From the NCBI RefSeq assembly GCF_001307105.1, contig NZ_LGYN01000023.1:124001-188000 (forward strand): a stretch of DNA of 64,000 bases, in the 5' to 3' direction. The position numbers were made by a program, and so were the translations under genes. How positions within the stretch are numbered: the stretch's first letter is position 1; every line of letters begins with the position of its first letter. Of this stretch, positions 1-7,116 are shown one piece after another. The DNA is from Bacillus australimaris (GTDB taxonomy: Bacteria; Bacillota; Bacilli; Bacillales; Bacillaceae). The notes under the pieces are model-generated. The model saw only the letters and a program-made list of their open reading frames with translations. It ran no database searches and was not told where the DNA came from.

Positions 1-90
1 ACCGCGATAATCAGCGTCCGAGAAAGAAACTCCTCTCATTAAAGCTGTTCCTATAACAATTTACGAAACTATAGACAGCCATTCTATCTA

Positions 91-360
91 TTACAACATT
101 TCTTTTAGCAAACTTTCTGCTTTATGTAATTCATCTAGAAAGGGGTTTAAATAGTCATTGTAACTATCCAAATAAGCTCTCACCCCGCCAATGATCAAAA
201 TCTTTTGGAGATCTTCATTGTTCTGGATGATCCTTTGTGCATCCTTATATCTTTTGTATATTAATTGGAGGATACCCTGGTTGATTTCTTGGGAATAGTC
301 TTTTTCTAGGATGTTGATGACCGTTTGAATTTGTTTTGTTAGTTGTTGTTTTTTGTTCAT
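91..360 (-). CDS. Small helical protein of unknown function beside an LXG toxin locus
   Basis: An 89-residue, charged, mostly helical protein with no signal peptide or membrane segment. An AAAGGA-type ribosome binding site lies 5-8 bases before the ATG. I do not recognise a named family with certainty. The C-terminal half (IGGVRAYLDSYNDYLNPFLDE) looks conserved in style, with leucine/tyrosine heptads suggesting a helical bundle. It follows the SUKH immunity gene on the same strand and sits in equally AT-rich DNA, so an additional or orphan immunity protein is the natural guess, but this is inference from position only. Confidence 0.6.
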   Translation of the reverse strand: MNKKQQLTKQIQTVINILEKDYSQEINQGILQLIYKRYKDAQRIIQNNEDLQKILIIGGVRAYLDSYNDYLNPFLDELHKAESLLKEML

Positions 361-430
361 ATAGTCATTCCTTTTCAGGAGAGATAAGCATAGGTGAATA
401 TCGCTTCGTTATTGCTTGAATATATAATAG

Positions 431-448
431 GCCCTCTTATTAGAGGGC
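431..448 (-). terminator. Hairpin between the immunity gene and the small downstream gene
   Basis: A perfect 7-bp inverted repeat, GCCCTCT-TATT-AGAGGGC, lies in the 267-bp gap after the SUKH gene. No strong U-run follows on either strand, so it is a weak terminator or a transcript-processing hairpin. The rest of the gap is AT-rich and holds nothing else I can support. Confidence 0.4.
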
Positions 449-627
449 TGATATTATACAATTCAAAAAGTCTTCAACTTCATTGTTTTTATGCATTTAT
501 CAGTTATATCTTAATAAATGCTTCTTGGCCAATCAAATTAGCTCGACTCCTACTTGGATAAAAACCTTAAAAGGAAATTCATATCCAGTAAAGCTTAATT
601 AAATTTTGGTAATGATATCCAACAGAC

Positions 628-1065
628 CTAATCCTCAAGTAAATCTAGGTAATATTCATTATTATTGAGAAACTTTTTGAAAAAATCCTCTAATGATTCA
701 GCAATTTTAGTATCAAAAAAATATACTGGATTATTAATTAATTGTAAATCTAATGAAATATAAACACCCTCGTTTACTTCAAAAAAAATAAGTTTATTTT
801 CATCCTCAAAAAATTCGTCTAAATCTGGATCAAATTCAAAAATTCCTTCTCTTAATCTAATATCTGCTACAGCCCCTGGTCCCATTATTCTATTTATTGC
901 ATTAGCACTTTGACCTTTAATAAAACCATAGCCAATTTCTAAATATAACTGTTTTAAATCATTTGGAAAACTTATATCCATTCTTTGTTCAGCTTTTAAA
1001 ATATCATCTTCAGATACCTTATAAGTTTTATTTTCTAGTTCACTAATAAAATTAAAATCTGCCAT
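628..1065 (-). CDS. SMI1/KNR4 (SUKH) family immunity protein
   Basis: A 145-residue acidic cytoplasmic protein. The early segment (KVSEDDILKAEQRMDISFPNDLKQLYLEIG, read in parts) is the typical SUKH opening in which an amphipathic helix precedes FPxxLKxLYxxxGxG, and the C-terminus ends in an acidic helix. SUKH proteins bind and block the nuclease domain of a cognate polymorphic toxin. The gene starts 8 bases after the LXG toxin gene behind a strong AAGGAGGT site, so it is almost certainly the matching antidote. Base composition is much more AT-rich than the ywqH/ywqI-like genes upstream, as expected of an exchangeable toxin-tip/immunity module. The family call is strong; the pairing is inference. 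Confidence 0.85.
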   Translation of the reverse strand: MADFNFISELENKTYKVSEDDILKAEQRMDISFPNDLKQLYLEIGYGFIKGQSANAINRIMGPGAVADIRLREGIFEFDPDLDEFFEDENKLIFFEVNEGVYISLDLQLINNPVYFFDTKIAESLEDFFKKFLNNNEYYLDLLED

Positions 1066-1073
1066 TTGCTATT

Positions 1074-2858
1074 TTACCTCCTTGGAAATAGTTTACCTGA
1101 TGGAGCTCCTTTTCCATGTACCCCTGCTTGATGTTCATTAGGATACTTAGCTGGATGAATATTCCACCACTCATGAGCACCGCCAAAATTGTTCTCTATG
1201 ATATGATGCGCATCATACGGTTGACCAATACTCCGAGCAACCTCTCCATTCTTATCAAGTACTTCTTCTGTATATCTTGGCCACTTTTGTTTGGTTTTTT
1301 CTTCCCACTCTGAAATCAATTTATCTTTCAAGCTCGATGTAAATTTGCTTCTATGCTTAGCAGTCTCTTTTGGCGTTAATTTTTCGTATTTTTTGTTCCT
1401 CATGGCCTCTTTTATAAGATGAATCTGATCTTTATTAACCTTACGTCCTGTTTTAGCCTCTATATCTCTAAGATATGCTTTTGCTAAACCTTTATTAAAT
1501 TCACTCGAACTTTTAACCGTCTTCTCAATTCTCTTCACATTCTTCCCTTGATCCACCTTAAAAACATATCTCCCAACCTTCACTATTTTCGTGATTGGGA
1601 TGATAGAGGCTGCGGATAGGGCTTGGTCTGTGCTGCTGATGTTTTGGCTGGTTTCTGGGTCTTTGCCAGTAACAGCCCGGTAGCCGTCGTAGATGCCGCT
1701 GTATTCTAGAATGATGTTTTCGGTGGTTGAGACGACTTCACCATCTAAGATGCGTTTAGCGTTGCCCCGGCTGCGACTTTCTGGAATTTTATCGACTTCT
1801 TCTATTCTTACTTTGCCGTTTGCGATATACGTTCGGATGATTTGTTTATTGGCGTAAATAGTGTATCGTCCGCCAATAAAATCAATATCTGACGGGTCCA
1901 TGACGACTTCATCTGCAATATCGATTTCTTTTAACTTTTTAATGCCTTTGATGTTGTATAGTTTACCATTTACAACCCTAATGTCTCTATGAATTTTGTT
2001 TTTCCCGTTCACGGCTTCCCTTTGCAATATCGTAAGCGATGGATCGTTTGCTGTGACTTGTTTACTGATGTTTTTATAGGTGTCATTCCGAACCACCGTC
2101 TCCACATTTGCCTGTTCTTGCTCTCTCAGTTTCTTCAGCATGATCATCATTGGATTGTCTTTCGGGTTGTCTATTTTGTCATTCAATCCACTGATGGTGC
2201 TGCTTAATTTTTCTTCTTTTCCATCTTTGAAAATAGATCCTTTTTGATAGCTTGTGATGTCGATTTTTGGGCCGGTGAACATGGTGCTCAAGGTGTCTAT
2301 GTATTGCTTCATTGTTTGAAGGGAGCTTTTGGTTTCATGTAAAGCACTTGTTTGCTCTCTGTCAAATGCATGAAGCAGACCAATGGTTCTTGAGGATTCG
2401 AGCCATGCTTTTTGATAGTTTTGCTGAAACGCTGATTCGTCTACACTTGGCAAATGAACAATATGACCAACTCTGCCGATGGCGTGGTTCACATCTGATA
2501 CGATGTCAGAAATCGTACGTTCGGCTTTCTTTAACCCTTGATCAAGCTCGTGTTCGATAAATGCTTGTGATATAAAGCCGTGCTCATTTGATTCTAGCGC
2601 GTGAAGAGCCTGCTTTGTGTTTTTCAGTGCAGCGCTGTATTCCTCCATGACGACTTGAAAGAATTGCAGGAAGGGAATATGACAGTCTGTATAAAAAGCA
2701 CGGATGGCTTGTCCCGCCTCTCCCTTTAGAGCGCCATCGAGTGAAATGATGTGATTGATTTGTTTTTCTATGGAGCGGATTTGCTCTGACTTCTGCTTTA
2801 ACATATTCAGCGTTTGATCAATTCCGTTTATTAGTGCAAAGGCGTCAAGGGTTTTCAT
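1074..2858 (-). CDS. LXG polymorphic toxin with C-terminal HNH-type nuclease domain
   Basis: A 594-residue protein of the YwqJ/YeeF type exported by the Bacillus Yuk/Ess (type VII) system. Residues 1-200 form the helical LXG domain (MKTLDAFALINGID start). Near residue 397 there is a pre-toxin TG motif (AVTGKDPETSQ). The last ~110 residues carry DAHHIIENNFGG near residue 549, then EWWNIHP and HQAGVHG, an HNH/His-Me-finger nuclease arrangement with the paired histidines present. A good AAAGGAG site precedes the ATG. Two WXG100-like partners lie upstream and a SUKH immunity gene downstream, the standard order. The tip sequence (about 1074-1560) is clearly more AT-rich than the rest, pointing to replacement of the toxin end by recombination. 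The exact nuclease substrate cannot be told. Confidence 0.9.
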   Translation of the reverse strand: MKTLDAFALINGIDQTLNMLKQKSEQIRSIEKQINHIISLDGALKGEAGQAIRAFYTDCHIPFLQFFQVVMEEYSAALKNTKQALHALESNEHGFISQAFIEHELDQGLKKAERTISDIVSDVNHAIGRVGHIVHLPSVDESAFQQNYQKAWLESSRTIGLLHAFDREQTSALHETKSSLQTMKQYIDTLSTMFTGPKIDITSYQKGSIFKDGKEEKLSSTISGLNDKIDNPKDNPMMIMLKKLREQEQANVETVVRNDTYKNISKQVTANDPSLTILQREAVNGKNKIHRDIRVVNGKLYNIKGIKKLKEIDIADEVVMDPSDIDFIGGRYTIYANKQIIRTYIANGKVRIEEVDKIPESRSRGNAKRILDGEVVSTTENIILEYSGIYDGYRAVTGKDPETSQNISSTDQALSAASIIPITKIVKVGRYVFKVDQGKNVKRIEKTVKSSSEFNKGLAKAYLRDIEAKTGRKVNKDQIHLIKEAMRNKKYEKLTPKETAKHRSKFTSSLKDKLISEWEEKTKQKWPRYTEEVLDKNGEVARSIGQPYDAHHIIENNFGGAHEWWNIHPAKYPNEHQAGVHGKGAPSGKLFPRR

Positions 2859-2869
2859 TGCGTTCTCCT

Positions 2870-3148
2870 TTATTTTCTTTTACTGCTGGAAGCAAGCGCC
2901 TTGTCCGTTTCAATCATGGTGTTCACCGCTCGTTCAGTTTGTACAAGCTGTTTCTGAAGGATGTCTATATAGGACGTACTTAATTCGTTCAGCTGTTGAT
3001 TGATTTTTTCTAATGTGTTTGCAGTCGGGAGCTGATTTCTTCCTTTGATCGATGTTGGAAGTGTTGTATTCATTTGAGCACCTGATTGTTTTGCATGCTT
3101 TAATACTCGTTTGACCTGACTGACATCTATTTTAATTTCTCTACTCAT
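2870..3148 (-). CDS. YwqI/DUF5344 family small partner of LXG toxin
   Basis: A 92-residue helical protein with no signal peptide, resembling B. subtilis YwqI (opening MSREIKIDVSQVKRVLKHAK, later EKINQQLNELS). Such small proteins are encoded directly before LXG toxins. In characterised systems they bind the LXG domain and help deliver it to the type VII secretion machine. The gene is 4 bases after the ywqH-like gene and 11 bases before the toxin, with a GAGGGT ribosome binding site, so the three are one transcription unit. Family assignment by similarity in size, position and sequence style; direct binding is inferred. Confidence 0.8.
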   Translation of the reverse strand: MSREIKIDVSQVKRVLKHAKQSGAQMNTTLPTSIKGRNQLPTANTLEKINQQLNELSTSYIDILQKQLVQTERAVNTMIETDKALASSSKRK

Positions 3149-3152
3149 GTGA

Positions 3153-3557
3153 CTACCCTCTTTTTTCTTCCAGTTGTTTCTGTTTTTCTTTCTCTATTTT
3201 TCTTTCAACCGAATGAATTTCATGTTCTAACGAATGGATCTCTGATGTTAGGTCACTGATTTTCTCATCAATTCGATTTAATAAATTGGCTAGCTGTACA
3301 CCTTTGATCTCTTGACTGGCGGAGGCCATTTCGTCTCGAATATCATCAAACGTGTCTGCCAAATGGCCAAACCATGTGTGTGATGTCAGGTTGGGATGAG
3401 TGATTTTCTTGCTGGCATCTGACAGGGTTGATTTTGCCTCTTTGATTTCTTTGCGGCACATGTTGAGTTCGATGATTTGTTCTTTTTTTATAGATATATC
3501 TGCCTTTAACGAATACAAGGCTGCTTTATAACCGATGATTGCTCCAGATATGGTCAA
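3153..3557 (-). CDS. YwqH/DUF5082 family coiled-coil partner of LXG toxin
   Basis: A 134-residue, highly charged coiled-coil protein like B. subtilis YwqH. The centre holds a W-x-G turn (SHTWFGHLADTF) between two long helices, the WXG100-type hairpin used by type VII secretion substrates and chaperones. It is the first gene of the toxin operon; a GAGGTG site sits 7 bases before the ATG. It probably forms a complex with the next gene product and the LXG region of the toxin. No signal peptide or membrane segment is present. Confidence 0.8.
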   Translation of the reverse strand: MTISGAIIGYKAALYSLKADISIKKEQIIELNMCRKEIKEAKSTLSDASKKITHPNLTSHTWFGHLADTFDDIRDEMASASQEIKGVQLANLLNRIDEKISDLTSEIHSLEHEIHSVERKIEKEKQKQLEEKRG

Positions 3558-3680
3558 ACACCTCTATTCCTTAGTTAGTCCTCCGTTATGTTACCATTTA
3601 CTAGAACGAGAGGCATATGATTGAAAATGAATTGACAAAAAATGAATCCTATGTATTGGGTTTTAATACCTATTTCACAC

Positions 3681-3713
3681 AAAAAAGCTGAATCCAGTAA
3701 CTGAATCCAGCTT
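3681..3713 (-). terminator. Terminator of the TRAP/RraA catabolic operon
   Basis: Reading leftward, AGCTGGATTCAG pairs with CTGGATTCAGCT across a 3-base loop (with G-U pairs) and is followed by six T. It lies 8 bases after the last gene of the operon. Confidence 0.75.
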
Positions 3714-3720
3714 CTCATAC

Positions 3721-3987
3721 TTATTTAAGCGAATCACCCGCTGATGCTGATGGATGATCGCTAAATGAGGTGTCTTTCTTTTCAGGAATATAATTGAGAG
3801 AGAAACCAACAAGACTAAAACAGGCACTTAACACCAGTGTTGGGTTTTTGAATAGATTCGTACTCGCAATAATCATATCTCCCTTTTGCAACAGAATCCC
3901 TAGTATTTGACCGAATACCAACAGGGCTCCTGATGTTAAGAACAGGACAAGCAGCACTTTAAATAATAATTCCATTAATGCTCTCAT
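3721..3987 (-). CDS. Small two-helix membrane protein at the end of a TRAP-type permease operon
   Basis: An 88-residue protein taken from the internal ATG (MRALMELLFKV), because an AAGGAG site lies just before it; a longer frame would run deep into the permease gene. Two hydrophobic segments (about residues 5-30 and 45-65) are followed by a polar tail rich in Ser and Asp. I do not recognise the family. It starts 13 bases after the large permease. TRAP systems normally have a four-helix small subunit of about 160 residues, so this half-sized protein could be a reduced DctQ-like partner, or something unrelated. That role is inference. Confidence 0.65.
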   Translation of the reverse strand: MRALMELLFKVLLVLFLTSGALLVFGQILGILLQKGDMIIASTNLFKNPTLVLSACFSLVGFSLNYIPEKKDTSFSDHPSASAGDSLK

Positions 3988-4000
3988 GTGTTTCTCCTTT

Positions 4001-5335
4001 CTATACTGGAAGTATTCCCATTCCGATGAGCCAGCCAATTCCCACGATCGGCAGCATATAGTAGAGAATCAGCGGTATAAATGTTTTCTCCGGTCTGGCT
4101 CCTGCAAGACCAGAAGCAATGAAGATTGATCCTGATGCAGGAGGGGAAGCGCCTTCTGTTGACGAAAAAGCAAGAATGGCAACAACAGCCACAACTGGGT
4201 CCACACCTACTGAGACTAGAGCTGAAAATGAGACAAGTCCAACAGCTGTTAATGTGGCTGTTGAAGATAATGGGCCAGCCACCAGCGTGACAAGAACACC
4301 AACAATGAGCACCATGAGCCACTTCGGAATGGTAAGTACTGACGTGATTTGCGTCAAATCTTCTGCCAATCCTAATTCAGCAAGCACCTGACTAGCCGCA
4401 ACAGCAAACAGCATCAAGGCACCGATCGTTGTAAACTTAGGAATGGCCGACTTGAAAAACTGAGACCAATCAAGTGCAGATGCCTTTTTTCTCCCAATTG
4501 TTAAACTAATTAACATCATAAGAATTGGAATCCACGTAATTAAAGAAATTTGATCCATTGCCTCCGGTCCGATGTTTGGATTACTTTTTAAGTAGTTTGC
4601 CAGCGGACCTATTGTAATAATGATAGGAATCAAGGCACCGAAAAAAATAAAGATCGACTTCCATCCTTGTTTCACAGCTTCCCTAAAAGGAAGAATATCA
4701 TCTGGCGGCATGGCCTGAATTTTATTCTTTTTCACCAGAATATACACAAGAATAAATCGGTATACGACTTGATACAGCCCTCCTATTAGAAGCGCAATAT
4801 ATAAATCTCCCTCAGATACAAGGGCTGCAATTGGTGCAAACCCGAGCATGATAAACATTGAAGAGTTCGGAGGCAGTGCCGCCCCAAGTCCTCCATTCCC
4901 TGCTAAAATCGTGGCCGTATGGGTTCGGCTCCACCCGGATTTAATCATCCAAGAGGCTGTGATAGAACCAGTAGCGGCTGTGTTTGCCGAATTTGAACCC
5001 GAAAGAGCACCTAAGACTGCTGAACCTAACGTACTCATATAAGCCGCTCCACCAGGAAGTTTGCCAACAACCGAATTCAGGATTCGTAAGAGTGCATGAA
5101 TTAATTCCAACTTTTCGATTAAATAGGCCATGAATACAAATGCAACGGCTGCATAAAGCACCTCATATGTGGATGCAAATATTAAACCATCCCAGAAAAG
5201 TCTTAACGCATCCAATCCGCCAAATAATGTGGTCGCAATAAAGCCTAATAGCATGGCTTCTCCCATGTTCCGTTTCACGACGACATTCCATATAATGATG
5301 ACAGCTATGAATACAATCAATGCAATAAAACCCAT
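4001..5335 (-). CDS. TRAP-type (DctM-like) large permease for an organic acid
   Basis: A 444-residue integral membrane protein with 10-12 hydrophobic segments. The DctM-like signature is visible around residues 110-165: GSNSANTAATGS, a Met/Gly region, then GGLGAALPPNSS, with a matching second half (GPLSSTATLTAVG, STEGASPPASGS). It should take up a carboxylate, probably Na+-driven, for the downstream catabolic enzymes encoded just upstream in the operon. No periplasmic binding-protein gene is in the cluster, unlike classical TRAP systems. The gene starts 43 bases after the dehydrogenase gene. The substrate is unknown; a hydroxy- or oxo-dicarboxylate would suit the neighbouring RraA-like enzyme. 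Confidence 0.8.
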   Translation of the reverse strand: MGFIALIVFIAVIIIWNVVVKRNMGEAMLLGFIATTLFGGLDALRLFWDGLIFASTYEVLYAAVAFVFMAYLIEKLELIHALLRILNSVVGKLPGGAAYMSTLGSAVLGALSGSNSANTAATGSITASWMIKSGWSRTHTATILAGNGGLGAALPPNSSMFIMLGFAPIAALVSEGDLYIALLIGGLYQVVYRFILVYILVKKNKIQAMPPDDILPFREAVKQGWKSIFIFFGALIPIIITIGPLANYLKSNPNIGPEAMDQISLITWIPILMMLISLTIGRKKASALDWSQFFKSAIPKFTTIGALMLFAVAASQVLAELGLAEDLTQITSVLTIPKWLMVLIVGVLVTLVAGPLSSTATLTAVGLVSFSALVSVGVDPVVAVVAILAFSSTEGASPPASGSIFIASGLAGARPEKTFIPLILYYMLPIVGIGWLIGMGILPV

Positions 5336-5378
5336 ATCGTTTCTTCGCCTCCCCTTTGTTAAATAAAACGCTTACATT

Positions 5379-6254
5379 TTACCCTTGATGCATCACGTCA
5401 ATGACTTCTTCCCAGCTGGCTGGTTTTTTCCCATTAAACCGTTCCACGAATTGAAACTCTGCTAATCTCTCTAGCTTCTGTTGTGCTGCCCGAGACATGC
5501 TTGCATCAATATGAGCTGAATCCAGCATTTCAATAGAGCCAAGAAGCTCAACCGCTCGTCTTTTCGCATGCAATGCACTCCCTGTTACAAGACGATTCAT
5601 GGTCTCTTCAAAACTTTTGCTATCCATTGTATTGCTTAGTGAAGAAATCACTTTATGCTCCACATTATATTTTTTGGAAATTTCCAAAAATTCAATCATG
5701 AGACCAACGATCCCCTTCATATAAATGCTTCTGATCAGCTTTAAAGCCGAAGCATCTCCTGGCTGGTCACTGATTTTTGTGATATTCATGCCATAAGCAT
5801 TCATTACTTTCATGAATTGGTCAGTTCCACTGCCGCTTGCCGTGATCGGAACCTTGTGTTTGTTGACTGGAAGAGGCCCTAGCATGGCGGCATCTACAAA
5901 TAGAGCTTCTTGCTTTTCAATTTCGTTTGCCACTTGTTTTTTGATGTCTGGTGTTGATGCCGACACATCCACATATAGTTGATTCTTTTTCAAACTTCCC
6001 GTTACAGATTGTGCCACTTCTAAGGTTTTATTCGCTGGCACAGCTGCAATCACAATATCAGATTTCTCAATGACTTCGCTGATACTGCTGGTTAATTGAA
6101 CTCCTGTCTGCGATGCTTTCTCTTTCAACGCGCCAGCTAATTTCTCATTCTGTAATAGTACATCATACGCGTAAAATTGATCTAATCCTTCTGTTTTCAA
6201 TCCCGTTGATAGCTCATATGCTGCTTCTCCATAACCGATAAAGCCTATCTTCAT
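5379..6254 (-). CDS. NAD(P)-dependent dehydrogenase, 6-phosphogluconate/3-hydroxyisobutyrate DH superfamily (DUF1932 type)
   Basis: A 291-residue cytoplasmic enzyme. The Rossmann start is IGFIGYGEAA (GxGxxA-like), followed by a DIVIAAVPANK segment typical of the beta-hydroxyacid dehydrogenase family. The C-terminal helical domain (LKLIRSIYMKGIVGLMIEFLE) carries the Lys-containing helix that matches the DUF1932 subgroup. The ATG is chosen over the GTG one codon earlier because of spacing from GGGGAG. It probably oxidises a hydroxyacid taken up by the neighbouring permease, feeding the RraA-like enzyme encoded 10 bases upstream. The substrate is not deducible from sequence. Confidence 0.8.
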   Translation of the reverse strand: MKIGFIGYGEAAYELSTGLKTEGLDQFYAYDVLLQNEKLAGALKEKASQTGVQLTSSISEVIEKSDIVIAAVPANKTLEVAQSVTGSLKKNQLYVDVSASTPDIKKQVANEIEKQEALFVDAAMLGPLPVNKHKVPITASGSGTDQFMKVMNAYGMNITKISDQPGDASALKLIRSIYMKGIVGLMIEFLEISKKYNVEHKVISSLSNTMDSKSFEETMNRLVTGSALHAKRRAVELLGSIEMLDSAHIDASMSRAAQQKLERLAEFQFVERFNGKKPASWEEVIDVMHQG

Positions 6255-6267
6255 CACCGATTCTCCC

Positions 6268-6939
6268 CTATCCCTGAAATTTTTTCATTCTGCCATCCAG
6301 CCATGCCGGTGCTAAAAGACTGATGTCTTGCTTTCCTTCGTCCACATACTGTTGAATCGTTTTTAATCTCTGATTTTCATACGCTTGTTTCTCTTCCGCT
6401 AGTGTCAGCAGATGTTCCGCCTTTTCCTTTGGAACGATGACGACTCCATCATCGTCAGCAATGACTAAATCACCTGGTGCTACTTTGACACCGCCGCACG
6501 AGATGGTTTGATTCAATTCCCCAGGACCATCTTTAAAAGGTCCGTTTGGCATAAATCCCTTACTGTATATTGGAAAAGCCAGCTCCTCTAAAGAGAGTTT
6601 GTCGCGAACAAGCCCGTCAATTACGATTCCTTCAATTCCTACCGCCTTCGCTGAATGGGCCATCAATTCCCCTAAATATGCATGACCCTTATGGTCTTTT
6701 CCATCAACAATGAGTACATCTCCTTCTTTAGCAGAGTAGATCGCTTGATGAAGAAATAAATTATCCCCTGGCCGTAAGCTTACGGTAAAAGCTGTCCCTA
6801 CTATATTCATGCCTCTTGCAACAGGTTTAATTTGATGATCCATCGCTCCGGTGCATCCCATCACATCTGACAGCAAGGTCGAGTTCAGTTTTTTTGCTCG
6901 ATCAATGAGCTCATTTGACACGTAATGAACAGTACTCAT
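6268..6939 (-). CDS. RraA-like family protein, HMG/CHA aldolase or oxaloacetate decarboxylase type
   Basis: A 223-residue protein of the RraA/4-hydroxy-4-methyl-2-oxoglutarate aldolase family. Family marks include LLSDVMGCTGAMDHQIKPV near the start, the GDNLFLHQAI stretch, DGLVRD around residue 110, and the APGDLVIADDDGVVIVP end motif that places a metal-binding Asp pair and Arg in the active site. Members cleave 4-hydroxy-2-oxoacids or decarboxylate oxaloacetate. As first gene of the operon below a regulated promoter, beside a dehydrogenase and a carboxylate permease, it is more likely catabolic than a ribonuclease regulator. The exact substrate is unknown. Confidence 0.82.
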   Translation of the reverse strand: MSTVHYVSNELIDRAKKLNSTLLSDVMGCTGAMDHQIKPVARGMNIVGTAFTVSLRPGDNLFLHQAIYSAKEGDVLIVDGKDHKGHAYLGELMAHSAKAVGIEGIVIDGLVRDKLSLEELAFPIYSKGFMPNGPFKDGPGELNQTISCGGVKVAPGDLVIADDDGVVIVPKEKAEHLLTLAEEKQAYENQRLKTIQQYVDEGKQDISLLAPAWLDGRMKKFQG

Positions 6940-6989
6940 TTTCCCATCATCCCCTTCGAGTTATATTCATGACATTTAGTTTATTAAAA

Positions 6990-7003
6990 GTAATATATAT
7001 TAC
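6990..7003. promoter_or_regulatory. Perfect 14-bp palindrome, candidate RpiR-type operator
   Basis: GTAATATATATTAC is self-complementary over all 14 bases. It lies just downstream of the predicted start site of the rraA operon promoter, where a bound repressor would block transcription, and the RpiR-type gene is immediately upstream. Binding is inference. Confidence 0.55.
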
Positions 7004-7015
7004 CTTCGTGTTACG

Positions 7016-7044
7016 ATCATACCACCTCGTTTTTATTTAGTAAA
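7016..7044 (-). promoter_or_regulatory. Sigma-A promoter of the rraA/TRAP operon
   Basis: Reading leftward: -35 TTTACT (7039-7044), 17-bp spacer, -10 TATGAT (7016-7021). It lies 77 bases upstream of the RraA-like gene. Confidence 0.65.
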
Positions 7045-7053
7045 GCGCTTTCA
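7040..7053. promoter_or_regulatory. cre-like site overlapping the -35 of the rraA/TRAP operon
   Basis: GTAAAGCGCTTTCA matches the CcpA operator TGWNANCGNTNWCA at all but the first two positions and is centred on a GCGC core. It overlaps the -35 box, a position that suits catabolite repression. Confidence 0.55.
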
Positions 7054-7070
7054 AAAAAATTAAAATAAAA

Positions 7071-7116
7071 AAATGAGTCACCACACGACTAATGTGTTGT
7101 GTGGTAACTCATTTTC
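7071..7116 (-). terminator. Terminator of the RpiR-type gene
   Basis: AAATGAGT-ACCACAC arms pair across a 12-base loop and are followed leftward by TTTTTTTATTTT. The stem includes the last codons and stop of the regulator gene. Confidence 0.75.

Noticed and set aside
1-36. Short leftward open frame starting MRGVSFSDADYRG at the window edge
   Set aside because: Only about 12 codons are inside the window and the ribosome binding site is weak; not enough to call a gene.
3984-4322. Cys/His-rich frame overlapping the permease gene on the same strand
   Set aside because: Out-of-frame shadow of the DctM-like gene; composition is an artefact of Ala/Gly codons.
5364-5377. cre-like ATAAAACGCTTACA between the dehydrogenase and permease genes
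   Set aside because: Two mismatches and a position inside an operon; likely chance.
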